The notes below the pieces were generated by a model. It was not told where the DNA came from. It did not search any database and saw only the letters and a list, made by a program, of their open reading frames with translations. A stretch of DNA of 64,000 bases, from assembly GCA_947501805.1 (NCBI GenBank), contig CANMXJ010000022.1:1-64000 (forward strand), given 5' to 3'. Positions 15,950 through 25,090 of this stretch are shown one piece after another. Source of the DNA: an uncultured Sulfitobacter sp. Lineage in GTDB: Bacteria > Pseudomonadota > Alphaproteobacteria > Rhodobacterales > Rhodobacteraceae. Numbering within the stretch: position 1 is the stretch's first letter; every line of letters begins with the position of its first letter. Both the position numbers and the translations under genes were made by a program.

Positions 15950-17188
15950 ATGACCCAGCCCCATTCGACTGACTTCAGCCCTGCTCCTTCCCTTGCGCGC
16001 GTCCTGCGCGGCAACCTTTGTGCCGGATGCGGGGGCTGCGCGCTTGCGGCACCCGGTAAGGTGCGTATGGAGATGGCACCACCGGGATATCTCAGGCCTC
16101 GCCAGCTTGCCGCTCTGAGCACGCAGGAAAACGCCACAATAGAGCAGATATGCCCGGGACTGGGGCAGACGGTTGCGGCCGACGGGCGCACCGACGATAT
16201 CCTTTGGGGTCCTTACGAAACCATGGAGGCAGGCCATTCTACGGATGAAACCCTGCGGTTTACGGCCTCATCAGGGGGCGGACTATCGGCGCTTCTGGTT
16301 CATCTTCTGGATACCGGCGCGATAGATGCGGTGATCCAGACTGCCGCCGACAGCCAGATACCGGTGGCGAATACAACAGTGATTTCCACCACGCGCGAAC
16401 AGGTGCTGGCAGCGGCCGGATCACGTTATGGCCCCTCTGCCCCGCTTGCCGGTCTGGACGGACCATTAAACAGTGACAAACGCTATGCTTTTGTCGGCAA
16501 GCCCTGTGATGTAGCGGCCTTGCGCGCGCTGGAGGCGATCGATCCACGGGTGCGCGCGCGCATTCCGGTGATGCTCTCGTTCTTTTGTGCCGGGGTGCCT
16601 TCGCAAACAGGCGCAGAGAAAGTGTTGGAAAAACTGGGAACTACGTTGCCCCGGACCAAAGCCTTTCGCTACCGGGGTCAGGGCTGGCCGGGGCGCACAG
16701 TGGCGACATTGAAAGACGATCGTGAATTGTCCATGACATACCACGAAAGCTGGGGAGGCGTGCTATCGGCACATACCCAGTTGCGGTGCAAACTCTGTGC
16801 GGACGGAACGGGCAAAGCGGCAGATATCGTCTGCGCGGACGCTTGGGAAAGCGACGCAAACGGTTATCCGATATTTGAAGAGAAACAGGGCACCAGCCTG
16901 ATTGTTGCCCGCACGCCAACCGGAGTGGCGCTTTTGAAAGCGGCAAAGGCCGCAGGGCGGCTGAAGACAGAGGCCTTTGACGTGAGTGAACTGCGCAACA
17001 TCCAGCCCGGACAGTTGGGCCGCCGTCAGGCACTTGTGGCGCGGCTGGCAGGATTGCGGTGCATGGCGCGCCCCATTCCGCGCTACCGGGGGCTGCATCT
17101 GATGGCCGCTGCGCGCACGGGCCGACTGCCTTTTCTCCTAAAGAACTTCATCGGCATTTTCCGCCGCGCTCTTTTGGGGCGGATTTAA
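15950..17188 (+). CDS. FrhB-like F420 hydrogenase/dehydrogenase beta-subunit family protein
   Basis: A 412-residue protein of the FrhB/FdhB family. Near residue 24 is a ferredoxin-like NLCAGCGGCA cluster motif, and later a cysteine pair in CKLCADGTGK followed by DIVCADAW, both typical. In exopolysaccharide loci such proteins occur beside pyruvyl transferases (WcaK/CsaB type) and are thought to reduce or modify sugar intermediates with flavin and an Fe-S cluster; the substrate is not known. ATG 15950 has GGGA upstream. It begins the plus-strand polysaccharide gene run; a pyruvyl transferase gene lies at 25087-26250. Confidence 0.8.
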   Translation: MTQPHSTDFSPAPSLARVLRGNLCAGCGGCALAAPGKVRMEMAPPGYLRPRQLAALSTQENATIEQICPGLGQTVAADGRTDDILWGPYETMEAGHSTDETLRFTASSGGGLSALLVHLLDTGAIDAVIQTAADSQIPVANTTVISTTREQVLAAAGSRYGPSAPLAGLDGPLNSDKRYAFVGKPCDVAALRALEAIDPRVRARIPVMLSFFCAGVPSQTGAEKVLEKLGTTLPRTKAFRYRGQGWPGRTVATLKDDRELSMTYHESWGGVLSAHTQLRCKLCADGTGKAADIVCADAWESDANGYPIFEEKQGTSLIVARTPTGVALLKAAKAAGRLKTEAFDVSELRNIQPGQLGRRQALVARLAGLRCMARPIPRYRGLHLMAAARTGRLPFLLKNFIGIFRRALLGRI

Positions 17189-17325
17189 AAAATGTATTTG
17201 ATCTCAGGTGCATGCCTTTGGTCCTCCTCTGAGATAGGCGGCGCAATGCCTTGAAAGAGACTAATTTGGCTAGTATCCGCTAAGGATAAAAACGCCCCGT
17301 TTGGTTGTGTGCAGGAACAGCGTAT

Positions 17326-18321
17326 ATGGATTTGGACAAGATTGAGGCTGTTGAGGGACATCAGTTGCGGCTAAGGCTCGTGCAGCCTGAAGACGCGGCC
17401 TATATCTACGACCTGCGCATGAACCCCGATTATAACAGCTACCTGTCGCCAGTTTCAGGAACGGTGGCTGACCAGAAGCGGTGGATTGAAAACTACAAGA
17501 CGCGCGAAATGGCCGGCGAAGAACTTTACTATGTGATCGAATGCCTGAACGGACAACGCTGCGGTGTGGTCCGGCTTTATGAGATCACCGAGGAAAGTTT
17601 CACTTGGGGCAGCATTATTCTCGATCAGAACAAGCCGCGTAAGGCGGCGCTGGAGGCAACGCTGCAATCGATGAGCGTGGGCTTTGATATTCTAAAGCGG
17701 TCTGTCGTAAAACTGGAAGCCGATAACCGCAATGATATCGCACTTGCATTCTATCGCCGCTTTGGCATGTCTGAAACTGGTTCTGATGCACAGAATACAT
17801 ATTTCGAGCTAACTGCAGCAGACTTTAATGCTCACAAAGATGCATTATGGACTGCTGTGAAAAAGCACTCGAAACCGATAGATAAAAAACATGATCGTAC
17901 ATACGGGTCCGTTACCCTTGTGGACCTGCCGGTTGTAACAGATCCCCGTGGAGATCTGACATTTCTTGAAGCCAATAATCACGTCCCCTTTGATATTCAA
18001 AGGATTTACTACCTTTATAATGTACCTGTGGACTCTGAACGTGGCGGCCATGCGCATCTGGAACTGGAGCAAGTGGTTTTTGCGCTGTCCGGCAGCTTTC
18101 GTATGAAAATTGACGATGGTGTCACAAAACAGGAGTTTTGGCTTCGAAACCCACGTCAAGGATTGTACATCAATCGCCTGATCTGGCGAGAGATGGATTG
18201 TTTCAGTCAAGGCGCTGTATGTATGGTCGTGGCTTCGAAGCCTTATGACGAAGCAGACTATCTGCGTCGTTATGATGACTTTCAAAAACAGGTTGCGAAA
18301 AAGAATGATCCCCTTTCTTGA
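17326..18321 (+). CDS. Fused GNAT acetyltransferase and dTDP-sugar 3,4-ketoisomerase
   Basis: Two domains in one 331-residue chain. Residues about 1-165 are a GNAT acetyltransferase ([18 protein letters not shown]; later [15 protein letters not shown]). Residues about 190-320 are a WxcM/FdtA-like cupin ketoisomerase ([13 protein letters not shown], the [13 protein letters not shown] histidine motif with H242 and H244, IWREMDCF). FdtA converts dTDP-4-keto-6-deoxyglucose to its 3-keto isomer, FdtB aminates it and FdtC acetylates it. Here the FdtC-like and FdtA-like steps seem joined, and the FdtB-like aminotransferase overlaps the 3' end by 17 bases. The predicted product is a dTDP-3-acetamido-3,6-dideoxyhexose. 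Start ATG 17326 has AGGAA upstream. The early dTDP-glucose genes are not in the window. Confidence 0.82.
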   Translation: MDLDKIEAVEGHQLRLRLVQPEDAAYIYDLRMNPDYNSYLSPVSGTVADQKRWIENYKTREMAGEELYYVIECLNGQRCGVVRLYEITEESFTWGSIILDQNKPRKAALEATLQSMSVGFDILKRSVVKLEADNRNDIALAFYRRFGMSETGSDAQNTYFELTAADFNAHKDALWTAVKKHSKPIDKKHDRTYGSVTLVDLPVVTDPRGDLTFLEANNHVPFDIQRIYYLYNVPVDSERGGHAHLELEQVVFALSGSFRMKIDDGVTKQEFWLRNPRQGLYINRLIWREMDCFSQGAVCMVVASKPYDEADYLRRYDDFQKQVAKKNDPLS

Positions 18322-19390
18322 TCTGGGCGCGGCCTACCGCGAATTGTCGGCCGAAATTGATGCTGCGGTGGCCCGTGTTCTGGCCAGCGGGTGGTATATT
18401 GGCGGCGCTGAAGTCAACGAATTCGAAAACGCCTGGGCCGCTTATGTCGAAGCGCAGCATTGCGTTGGCGTGGGCAATGGTCTGGACGCGTTGATCCTGT
18501 CTTTGCGGGCTTGTGATATCGGGCCGGGCGACGCAGTGATTGTGCCTTCCAACACTTATATTGCAACGTGGTTGGCGATCTCGGCGGTGGGGGCCACTAT
18601 CATCCCGGTAGAGCCTGACCCAGCCACCCATAATATTGACCCTGCACGCATCGAAGCCGCGATCACGCCGCAAACCCGTGCAATCCTGCCCGTGCATCTT
18701 TACGGCCAGCCCGCAGATATGGACGCCATCCTCGAGATTGCCCGCCGCCACAGCCTCAAGGTCATCGAAGACGCTGCCCAGTGCCACGGTGCCCGCTACA
18801 AGGGCCAGCGCATCGGCGCGCATGGCGATGTTGTCTGCTGGAGCTTCTATCCGGGCAAGAACCTTGGCGCGTTGGGGGACGGCGGGGCGATCACCACCAA
18901 CGACCCCGCGATTGCAGCCCGCATCCGCCGCCTTGGCAATTACGGTTCGGATCAGAAATACGTCAACATCGAGCGCGGCACAAACAGCCGTCTTGATCCC
19001 ATTCAAGCCGCTGTGCTGGGGGTGAAGCTGGGGCATCTCGATAACTGGACCGCGCGGCGCCGCGAGATTGCCGCAGCCTATAGCGAGGCGCTGGCAGATA
19101 CCGGTCTGGTATTGCCACATGTGCCCAACTGGGCTGAGCCCGCATGGCACCTTTATGTGGTGCGCAGCAAGGACCGCGATGCCATGCAAAAGCGGCTGAG
19201 CAAGGCCGAGGTCGGCTCGCTTATCCATTACCCGATCCCGCCGCATATGCAGCAGGCCTACGAAGATTTGCAGATTGCTTCCGATGCTTTCCCGCTCGCG
19301 CGACAACTGGCCCAAGAGGTGATCAGCCTGCCGATTGGCCCGCAGATGGACAGCGATGCACAGGCGCGGGTGATTGATGCGCTTGTTTAA
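18305..19390 (+). CDS. DegT/DnrJ/EryC1-type sugar aminotransferase (FdtB-like)
   Basis: A PLP enzyme of the DegT family, which adds an amino group to a keto sugar nucleotide. Visible marks are [10 protein letters not shown] at the N-terminus, [26 protein letters not shown] and [16 protein letters not shown] with K185 as the PLP-binding lysine. The length (361 residues) is normal. ATG 18305 lies inside the end of the ketoisomerase gene, so the two are coupled. The pairing fits 3-amination of a 3-keto-6-deoxyhexose (FdtB/QdtB role); the sugar stereochemistry (fuco or quinovo) cannot be told. Confidence 0.9.
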   Translation: MIPFLDLGAAYRELSAEIDAAVARVLASGWYIGGAEVNEFENAWAAYVEAQHCVGVGNGLDALILSLRACDIGPGDAVIVPSNTYIATWLAISAVGATIIPVEPDPATHNIDPARIEAAITPQTRAILPVHLYGQPADMDAILEIARRHSLKVIEDAAQCHGARYKGQRIGAHGDVVCWSFYPGKNLGALGDGGAITTNDPAIAARIRRLGNYGSDQKYVNIERGTNSRLDPIQAAVLGVKLGHLDNWTARRREIAAAYSEALADTGLVLPHVPNWAEPAWHLYVVRSKDRDAMQKRLSKAEVGSLIHYPIPPHMQQAYEDLQIASDAFPLARQLAQEVISLPIGPQMDSDAQARVIDALV

Positions 19391-19441
19391 CAGGAAACCA
19401 CTCAGAGCAGGGAAGCCCGCCAAACGGGGGCATCCCATCTG

Positions 19442-20938
19442 ATGTCCGCTCCCGGTCTTGTAAAATCCATGGTGATGATCGGCGGCGCACAGGGTGGCAA
19501 CATCATAATGTCGATCCTGCGGGTGAAGGTTCTGGCGCTGTTGTTGGGGCCAGCAGGTGTGGGGCTTTTGGGGGTCTATAATAACCTGCGGGAGGCTGCC
19601 TCCATTACAGCGGGTCTTGGCCTGACCACAAGTGGCGTCCGAGAATTGGCCAGCACCAAAGGTGAAGACGCTGCCCTGTCTCGGGTGCGCCGGGTTTTGT
19701 TCTGGGCACTTGCACTTCAGGGGGGGCTGGCGGCGGCGGTTGTCTGGATCAGCCGCGAAGCACTGGCGCTTTGGCTGTTGGGGGACACTGTGCACGCTAC
19801 CTCGATCGGGTTTGTCGGTGTCGCCGTATTTATCTTCATGCTCAGTGCTTCGCAGATGGTACTCTTGCAAGGTATGCGTCAAATTGCGGACATGGCGCGG
19901 GCCACAATTATCGGCGCGGCTGCCGGATCGGTAGCCGGGATTGTGGGGGTCTGGGTGCTGGGGATGCAGGGGCTGATCTGGTTCATCCTCGCGCCACCCT
20001 TGGCCACGATGCTGGTGGCAACTTTCTATACCCGTAAACTGCCCAGACCCGCGACCGCTCCTATGGGAGCAGCAGACATTTTTCGCACCTGGCGGGGCAT
20101 GGTCCGGCTCGGTGTTGCTTTCATGCTGGGTGGATTGCTGACCACGGCGTCACTGTTGCTGGTGCGTGGATATCTGACCCGTGAGCTTGGGCTGGATGCG
20201 GCAGGGCAATTCGCGGCTTCCTGGGCGATCAGTATGACCTATGTGGGTTTTTTGCTGAATGCGATGGGGGCGGATTATCTCCCGCGTCTGACCGAGGTGA
20301 TCCATGATCAGAAGGCGTCTACTGCGTTGATGAATGACCAGCTGCAGCTGGGCTTGGCTTTGGGGGGACCATTCCTTTTGGCGCTCATCGCTGTGGCACC
20401 GTGGTTTATCTCGTTGCTGTATTCAGCTGATTTCGATGGAACGGTGCGGCTGTTACAATGGCAGAGTATTGGTAATATTTTTAAACTTGCCTCTTGGGCT
20501 TTTGGCTTTGCAATCGTTGCCGCTGGGCGCTCTGGCCTTTTTCTGTTCTCTCAAGTGCTCTTTAATGTGATTTTTATCGGGCTGATCTGGTTTGGCCTTC
20601 CGGCTTTCGGGATTGAGATTACGGCGGTCGCCTTTCTGATCGCCTATGGGGTTGGGCTGATCTGGAATACCTTTCTGGTCCATTATCTGCACGGTTTCCG
20701 CTTTCAGCGTTTGTCTCTAGGGCTTCTCACAATGCATACCGTACTTGCGGCGCTGGTCATGGTGATTGCGGTAAAGGCTCCGGTTCTGGGTGCGGTCACT
20801 GGCGTGATTCTGGCGGGAATCACCGGGCTGGTGGCCGGACATGTCGTCACCGCCAAGGTTAATGCCGAAGGTCGTCTTGCCCGCAAACTTATCCGCTTTT
20901 ATGCCGCGATAGGTTGGCCCATCCGGGGTGTATCATGA
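19442..20938 (+). CDS. wzx: Wzx-type polysaccharide flippase
   Basis: A 498-residue polytopic membrane protein with about 12-14 hydrophobic segments and the Wzx/MOP-superfamily N-terminus (ILRVKVLALLLGPAGVGLL and YNNLREAASITAGLG resemble WzxE-like proteins). It would move the undecaprenyl-linked repeat unit across the inner membrane. Its stop overlaps the start of the next glycosyltransferase (ATGA at 20935). It lies directly after the amino-sugar genes, in the same operon. Confidence 0.85.
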   Translation: MSAPGLVKSMVMIGGAQGGNIIMSILRVKVLALLLGPAGVGLLGVYNNLREAASITAGLGLTTSGVRELASTKGEDAALSRVRRVLFWALALQGGLAAAVVWISREALALWLLGDTVHATSIGFVGVAVFIFMLSASQMVLLQGMRQIADMARATIIGAAAGSVAGIVGVWVLGMQGLIWFILAPPLATMLVATFYTRKLPRPATAPMGAADIFRTWRGMVRLGVAFMLGGLLTTASLLLVRGYLTRELGLDAAGQFAASWAISMTYVGFLLNAMGADYLPRLTEVIHDQKASTALMNDQLQLGLALGGPFLLALIAVAPWFISLLYSADFDGTVRLLQWQSIGNIFKLASWAFGFAIVAAGRSGLFLFSQVLFNVIFIGLIWFGLPAFGIEITAVAFLIAYGVGLIWNTFLVHYLHGFRFQRLSLGLLTMHTVLAALVMVIAVKAPVLGAVTGVILAGITGLVAGHVVTAKVNAEGRLARKLIRFYAAIGWPIRGVS

Positions 20939-21948
20939 CAGCTGATCGCCCCCTTGTTACTCTAGCCATCTTCTCTTACGGCCAAGAAAAAATTATCCAC
21001 GAAGCCATCGAGGGAGCTTTCGCGCAAACCTACAGTCCGCTTGAAATCATCCTGTCGGACGATTGCTCGCCCGATGGCACCTTCGCGGTCATGCAGCAGA
21101 TGGCCGCCGCCTATGACGGCCCGCATCAGGTAATCGCGCGCCAGACACCGCGGAATCTACGCCTTATACCTCACCTTGATGACGTGATGTCGATGGCGTC
21201 AGGCGCTTTTTTCGTGGTCAATGCGGGCGATGACATTTCAGTACCGGACCGTGTGGACCAGATGGTTTCTGCCTGGCTGGCGGGTGAAGGACGTGTAATG
21301 ATGGTCCATTCTGCCGCACAGGAAATCACGGTGGATGGTTGCGCTACGGGTGTTGTCCTTCACGCTCCCGAAAAAGTCCTAAATCAACCGACCGGGGCCA
21401 CCTTTATCCGTGACCAAGGCTGCGTAATGGGCTCGACGGCAGGCTGGGACCGTAAAGTATACGATGAATTTGGTCCTCTGGGCCCGGAATTGTCCTGCGA
21501 AGATCGCATCCTACCCTTTCGGGCCACTTTGCTGGGTGACGTTGTCTATCTAGAAGCACCGCTGGTACAGTATCGGATGGGTGGTATTTCCAGCATTGGA
21601 GACGTGCCCGAGGCCGAAGAATTTCTCTACGGCATTTTTCACCGCTTGCGGAAATGGATTTATGAAACTGATCGCCATGTATTGGCGCACTTCACCGATA
21701 TGGATTATCCCGAGAAAGCCGAGATTGAGGCAACCTGTCGTAGGCGTGGTCCATTGATGGGGTTACGGGTAGCGTTGGCAGAGGCGGGCTATGGCAAGCG
21801 GCTGGTTCTGGGGTCACAGGCATTTGTGCTGGCGCTACAAAATCGTTCGACGCAACCGTTGAAGCACTGGCTCCAATATCTATTGGACAAACCTTATCTG
21901 GCGTTTGCACGCAGACGTGCAGCATCGCACACAAAACAGAGTGAATAG
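20935..21948 (+). CDS. Family 2 glycosyltransferase
   Basis: A GT-A fold glycosyltransferase (337 residues): N-terminal LVTLAIFSYGQEKIIHEAI, EIILSDDCSPDGT and a nucleotide-binding VVNAGDDISVPDR (DxD-like). It would add one sugar of the repeat unit on the cytoplasmic face. The start ATG 20935 overlaps the wzx stop by four bases. Acceptor and donor are not predictable. Confidence 0.87.
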   Translation: MTADRPLVTLAIFSYGQEKIIHEAIEGAFAQTYSPLEIILSDDCSPDGTFAVMQQMAAAYDGPHQVIARQTPRNLRLIPHLDDVMSMASGAFFVVNAGDDISVPDRVDQMVSAWLAGEGRVMMVHSAAQEITVDGCATGVVLHAPEKVLNQPTGATFIRDQGCVMGSTAGWDRKVYDEFGPLGPELSCEDRILPFRATLLGDVVYLEAPLVQYRMGGISSIGDVPEAEEFLYGIFHRLRKWIYETDRHVLAHFTDMDYPEKAEIEATCRRRGPLMGLRVALAEAGYGKRLVLGSQAFVLALQNRSTQPLKHWLQYLLDKPYLAFARRRAASHTKQSE

Positions 21949-21955
21949 TAACGCC

Positions 21956-22927
21956 ATGACCCGCCCTGCCCGCACCGTCTCGGTCATCATTCCGACCTAT
22001 AACCGCGCCGACAGCTTACCCGAGGCGCTGGAAACAGTGCTGGGTCAGGTACCTGCCCCCGACGAGGTGATCGTGGTGGATGACGGGTCACAAGATAACA
22101 CACGCGAAGTGATGGCAGATTACGGGAACCGTATTGTCGCCATTCATCAGGAAAATGCCGGTGCAGCTGCGGCCCGAAATGCCGGCATGGCCCGCGCGAC
22201 GGGAGACTGGCTGGCGTTTCTGGATTCCGATGATTTGTGGAGACCAGGTCGAATGGCTGCCCTGCACCGTGATCTGGACGCCGCCAAAGAAGGCGTTGTT
22301 GCCCATACCGGCGACATGCAGATGACTGGTGCGGGTTATGACGAGGCCCTGTTTGCGCATCGTGGGTGGATAGTGCCCAAGGGTCACGCAGAGCGGATGA
22401 ACCTCGCCCTGCCCCGAACCTTGTCAGGGCTTCCCCTGCCAACAACTGCTGTGGAGCGCACAGCGGCATTGGCCTGTGGCGGTTTGCCCGAAGAGATGCC
22501 GATCTACGAAGATCTGGCGTTTTTATCAAAGCTGGCCTTGCGCGGTGCGTGGCTTTTTACCGGAGACGTCATGGCACAAGCCCGGCGACTGGACGGTGAC
22601 GAGATCGCGCTGAGCAGTATCGAACGACACCGTCCCCTTGAAACGGCACGTTTGCACGCAGCCTTCATGTGCGACCTTCTGGAACAAAAAATGACCCCCG
22701 AGGCGCGTGCGCTGACGGCCCGCCATACCAGTGGAGCATTATTAAGACTGGCTGAAGCAGAGGCAGAGAGTGATCCGGTGACCGCGCGCCAAAGCCTGTG
22801 GCGCTCTGCCCGTGTGCATCCACAAAAGATCAAAGGGTTTCTGAAGATACTGCCGCCATTGCTATTGGGAAAGCGTGGCTATGGGATGGTTTTACGGGAT
22901 CGCAGTGGCGGTTTTAGCCGCGCATAG
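21956..22927 (+). CDS. Family 2 glycosyltransferase
   Basis: A 323-residue GT2 enzyme: VSVIIPTYNRADSLPEAL, EVIVVDDGSQDNT, ENAGAAAARNAG and LAFLDSDDLW are the classic GT2 blocks, with DSDD as the metal/nucleotide motif. It starts seven bases after the previous glycosyltransferase ends, so it is the last gene of the plus-strand operon, converging with the gene at 22929. Confidence 0.9.
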   Translation: MTRPARTVSVIIPTYNRADSLPEALETVLGQVPAPDEVIVVDDGSQDNTREVMADYGNRIVAIHQENAGAAAARNAGMARATGDWLAFLDSDDLWRPGRMAALHRDLDAAKEGVVAHTGDMQMTGAGYDEALFAHRGWIVPKGHAERMNLALPRTLSGLPLPTTAVERTAALACGGLPEEMPIYEDLAFLSKLALRGAWLFTGDVMAQARRLDGDEIALSSIERHRPLETARLHAAFMCDLLEQKMTPEARALTARHTSGALLRLAEAEAESDPVTARQSLWRSARVHPQKIKGFLKILPPLLLGKRGYGMVLRDRSGGFSRA

Positions 22928-22928
22928 A

Positions 22929-23705
22929 TTATTCATAGCCAAGATGCTTGGCGATTTCTTCCGGATTGCGCTTTGAAACGTCCGGTCGCGGACTGGCTTT
23001 TTTGCTCTTGGGCCAATCCCGCATTCTCATACGTTGAATAAGATGTTTTGTACCAAAGCGGGTTACATATGTAACCGGGGTGCGAATGGGCAAACGTCTG
23101 CGCCATTTACGCCGCAGATACGTCAAGGCGTCTTCAAATCCACCTTTCAGGGTAACAACCGGGCGGCTGTTGTGAACAACCGGTGCATCAATGACATAGA
23201 CGCCCTTTTCTGCCGCCAATGCGATCTGGGCAATATCGGTACCATAAAGATGAAAGCTGGGCAGGTCGGGATCAAATTCCAAACGACTGTCCCGGTTGAG
23301 GATCAGAAGGAGTTCGTCAAAACTCTGTGCTGGGATAGGGGCTGTCGGCGATGTTCCGATCTCACGGCCCAGACCTGTGGTCCAAACCCGCCCGCAATGA
23401 TCGCCATCTGCGTTGATGCCAAAAGGGCCGGCAACGGCCCATGTCGGATCAAGCGCATCAAGCTCTGCAATACGGGACGCCAAACGGGTATCCCAACCTG
23501 CGGGCAGATAAACATCCTGATGAACAAAAATGCAGATACGGGCCGTTGTTCGGGCAATCCCTGCATTATACGCCGATCCTGCGGTCAGATAGTCGCGCAA
23601 CGTAATAAGGCGTTCGGGATTCTCCAACAGCATGGGGGACGCGGCCAGATTGGTGGCGAGAACGTCCTCATCATTTACGGCTGCGATAACACACCAATCA
23701 GTCAT
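22929..23705 (-). CDS. Glycosyltransferase of the StrF/GT2-like type
   Basis: A 258-residue protein with a shortened GT-A-like core: TAGSAYNAGIARTTARICIF, then FVHQDVYLPAGW, a pattern seen in the StrF-domain group of GT2-related transferases. The C-terminus is basic. Its ATG overlaps the stop of the polymerase gene (23702), so it ends a three-gene operon with pyruvyl transferase and polymerase. It probably adds a sugar or a sugar modification. Confidence 0.75.
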   Translation of the reverse strand: MTDWCVIAAVNDEDVLATNLAASPMLLENPERLITLRDYLTAGSAYNAGIARTTARICIFVHQDVYLPAGWDTRLASRIAELDALDPTWAVAGPFGINADGDHCGRVWTTGLGREIGTSPTAPIPAQSFDELLLILNRDSRLEFDPDLPSFHLYGTDIAQIALAAEKGVYVIDAPVVHNSRPVVTLKGGFEDALTYLRRKWRRRLPIRTPVTYVTRFGTKHLIQRMRMRDWPKSKKASPRPDVSKRNPEEIAKHLGYE

Positions 23706-25090
23706 TTGGAGGTGCCCCTTTTCTGCGGAGTTTCGAGCCGGCTTGGACTTGGACGGATGGGAAAGCGGGAATATATCCGGGTGCCTTCTGGAGGGCTGTC
23801 CGGCAGCGGTGTCTCACCGGCTTCGATTTCTTTATAATCAATCATCCATACACCACTGCCCAGCAAAAACATGAAAAAGGCAAAGGTCGCATCCCAATAA
23901 TGCACAGTCCAGCCTGCCATGAACAATCCGAATATAGTGGTCAGAAACCCAAGGCGATAGGCATGCAGGCGGGGACCAAACTTGCGAAAAATCAGGGGGC
24001 CCGTAATCGAAAAGAACAGGGTGAAATAGCCAATCCAGACGACAATTCCATGACGCATTGCAGGGACAATCCAGAACATGTCAGCACTTGGCGACATCCA
24101 GTATGGCCGGCTCCAGTAACCGTCGATCCCTACGCCCCAAAGCGGGTTTGCCCAAATACTGCCTGTTCCATAAATCCAGATGTAAATCCTGTTGTAGGCT
24201 GTATCGGTGTTGAAGGCGAGATAGGAGATAAATATCTGAAACGGGTTACGGTTCGATAATACATCGATCACGATATACGCGAGAATCGCCAGAAACCCGA
24301 GGATATACCAGCGCGACTTAACCTGAATAAGGACACGGTCCCATATAATCATGTATACTTGCGCCACCAAGGCAGTAAGCGGTCCTGATGAAAGCGCTAA
24401 AGCGCCGGTAACAGCCACAACTGCTGTCCGCCAAAACCTTGAAAAAATTTGTCGTCCGTATCCGACAACATAGTAGACCAACCCGATGAAAGCGCCAAAG
24501 AACAGACCAAAATGAATCGGGTGGGCAAAAGGTCCCTGAGCCCTGTAAAGCCCCATACGCTTGTCCATATTAGCGGCAGGATAAGCCGTACCAACCATAT
24601 CGAACACCTGCAAAATCAACTCGCGCCCTGTGAGGCTTTCAAAGACTGCCAGCGGAAAAATGACGAGGATAATAAAAAAGAACAGTCGGCTCATCTGAAG
24701 AAATTGGGTAGGAGTGCGGATGTAGCATCGTCCGATAAGATAGGATCCAAGTGTCTCTACGATCAGAATGCCGATGGTTTCTATCAAAGGCCCCTGTACA
24801 ACCAGAATAGCCAGAGTGGACCATAAACAAATGACGATGATGGCGATGTCAGATGTTTTGATACGGCCCGCAGCTCCTGAAAGGAGTTTGAAAAGCGCGG
24901 GAAAAAACAAGACCAACAGCACTATTCTATAAACAGATAGCCGTACCCCGCCCGCATTTACAATGAGGGGGATGATCAACCCTAAAATGAAAACGGTCAC
25001 CAGAATAGGGAACCGACTGCTTTGCAGTATGCCTTGTACCGCCAGATTTCCTTGTACCGGTCTGGATGGGGACGTCCGCGCCGTCATCAC
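23702..25090 (-). CDS. wzy: Wzy-like O-antigen/exopolysaccharide polymerase
   Basis: A 462-residue protein with about ten to twelve hydrophobic segments and a large periplasmic loop near residues 280-340 (AYNRIYIWIYGTGSIWANP, LWGVGIDGYW), the usual plan of the Wzy/WaaL family. Sequence identity in this family is low, so the call rests on topology and context (next to Wzx-type synthesis genes). It overlaps the pyruvyl transferase upstream and the glycosyltransferase downstream by four bases each. Confidence 0.78.
   Translation of the reverse strand: MMTARTSPSRPVQGNLAVQGILQSSRFPILVTVFILGLIIPLIVNAGGVRLSVYRIVLLVLFFPALFKLLSGAAGRIKTSDIAIIVICLWSTLAILVVQGPLIETIGILIVETLGSYLIGRCYIRTPTQFLQMSRLFFFIILVIFPLAVFESLTGRELILQVFDMVGTAYPAANMDKRMGLYRAQGPFAHPIHFGLFFGAFIGLVYYVVGYGRQIFSRFWRTAVVAVTGALALSSGPLTALVAQVYMIIWDRVLIQVKSRWYILGFLAILAYIVIDVLSNRNPFQIFISYLAFNTDTAYNRIYIWIYGTGSIWANPLWGVGIDGYWSRPYWMSPSADMFWIVPAMRHGIVVWIGYFTLFFSITGPLIFRKFGPRLHAYRLGFLTTIFGLFMAGWTVHYWDATFAFFMFLLGSGVWMIDYKEIEAGETPLPDSPPEGTRIYSRFPIRPSPSRLETPQKRGTSK

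Noticed and set aside
18203..19882. A 559-codon minus-strand frame antisense to the aminotransferase and wzx genes
   Set aside because: Shadow of strongly supported plus-strand genes, with no start signal or domain of its own.
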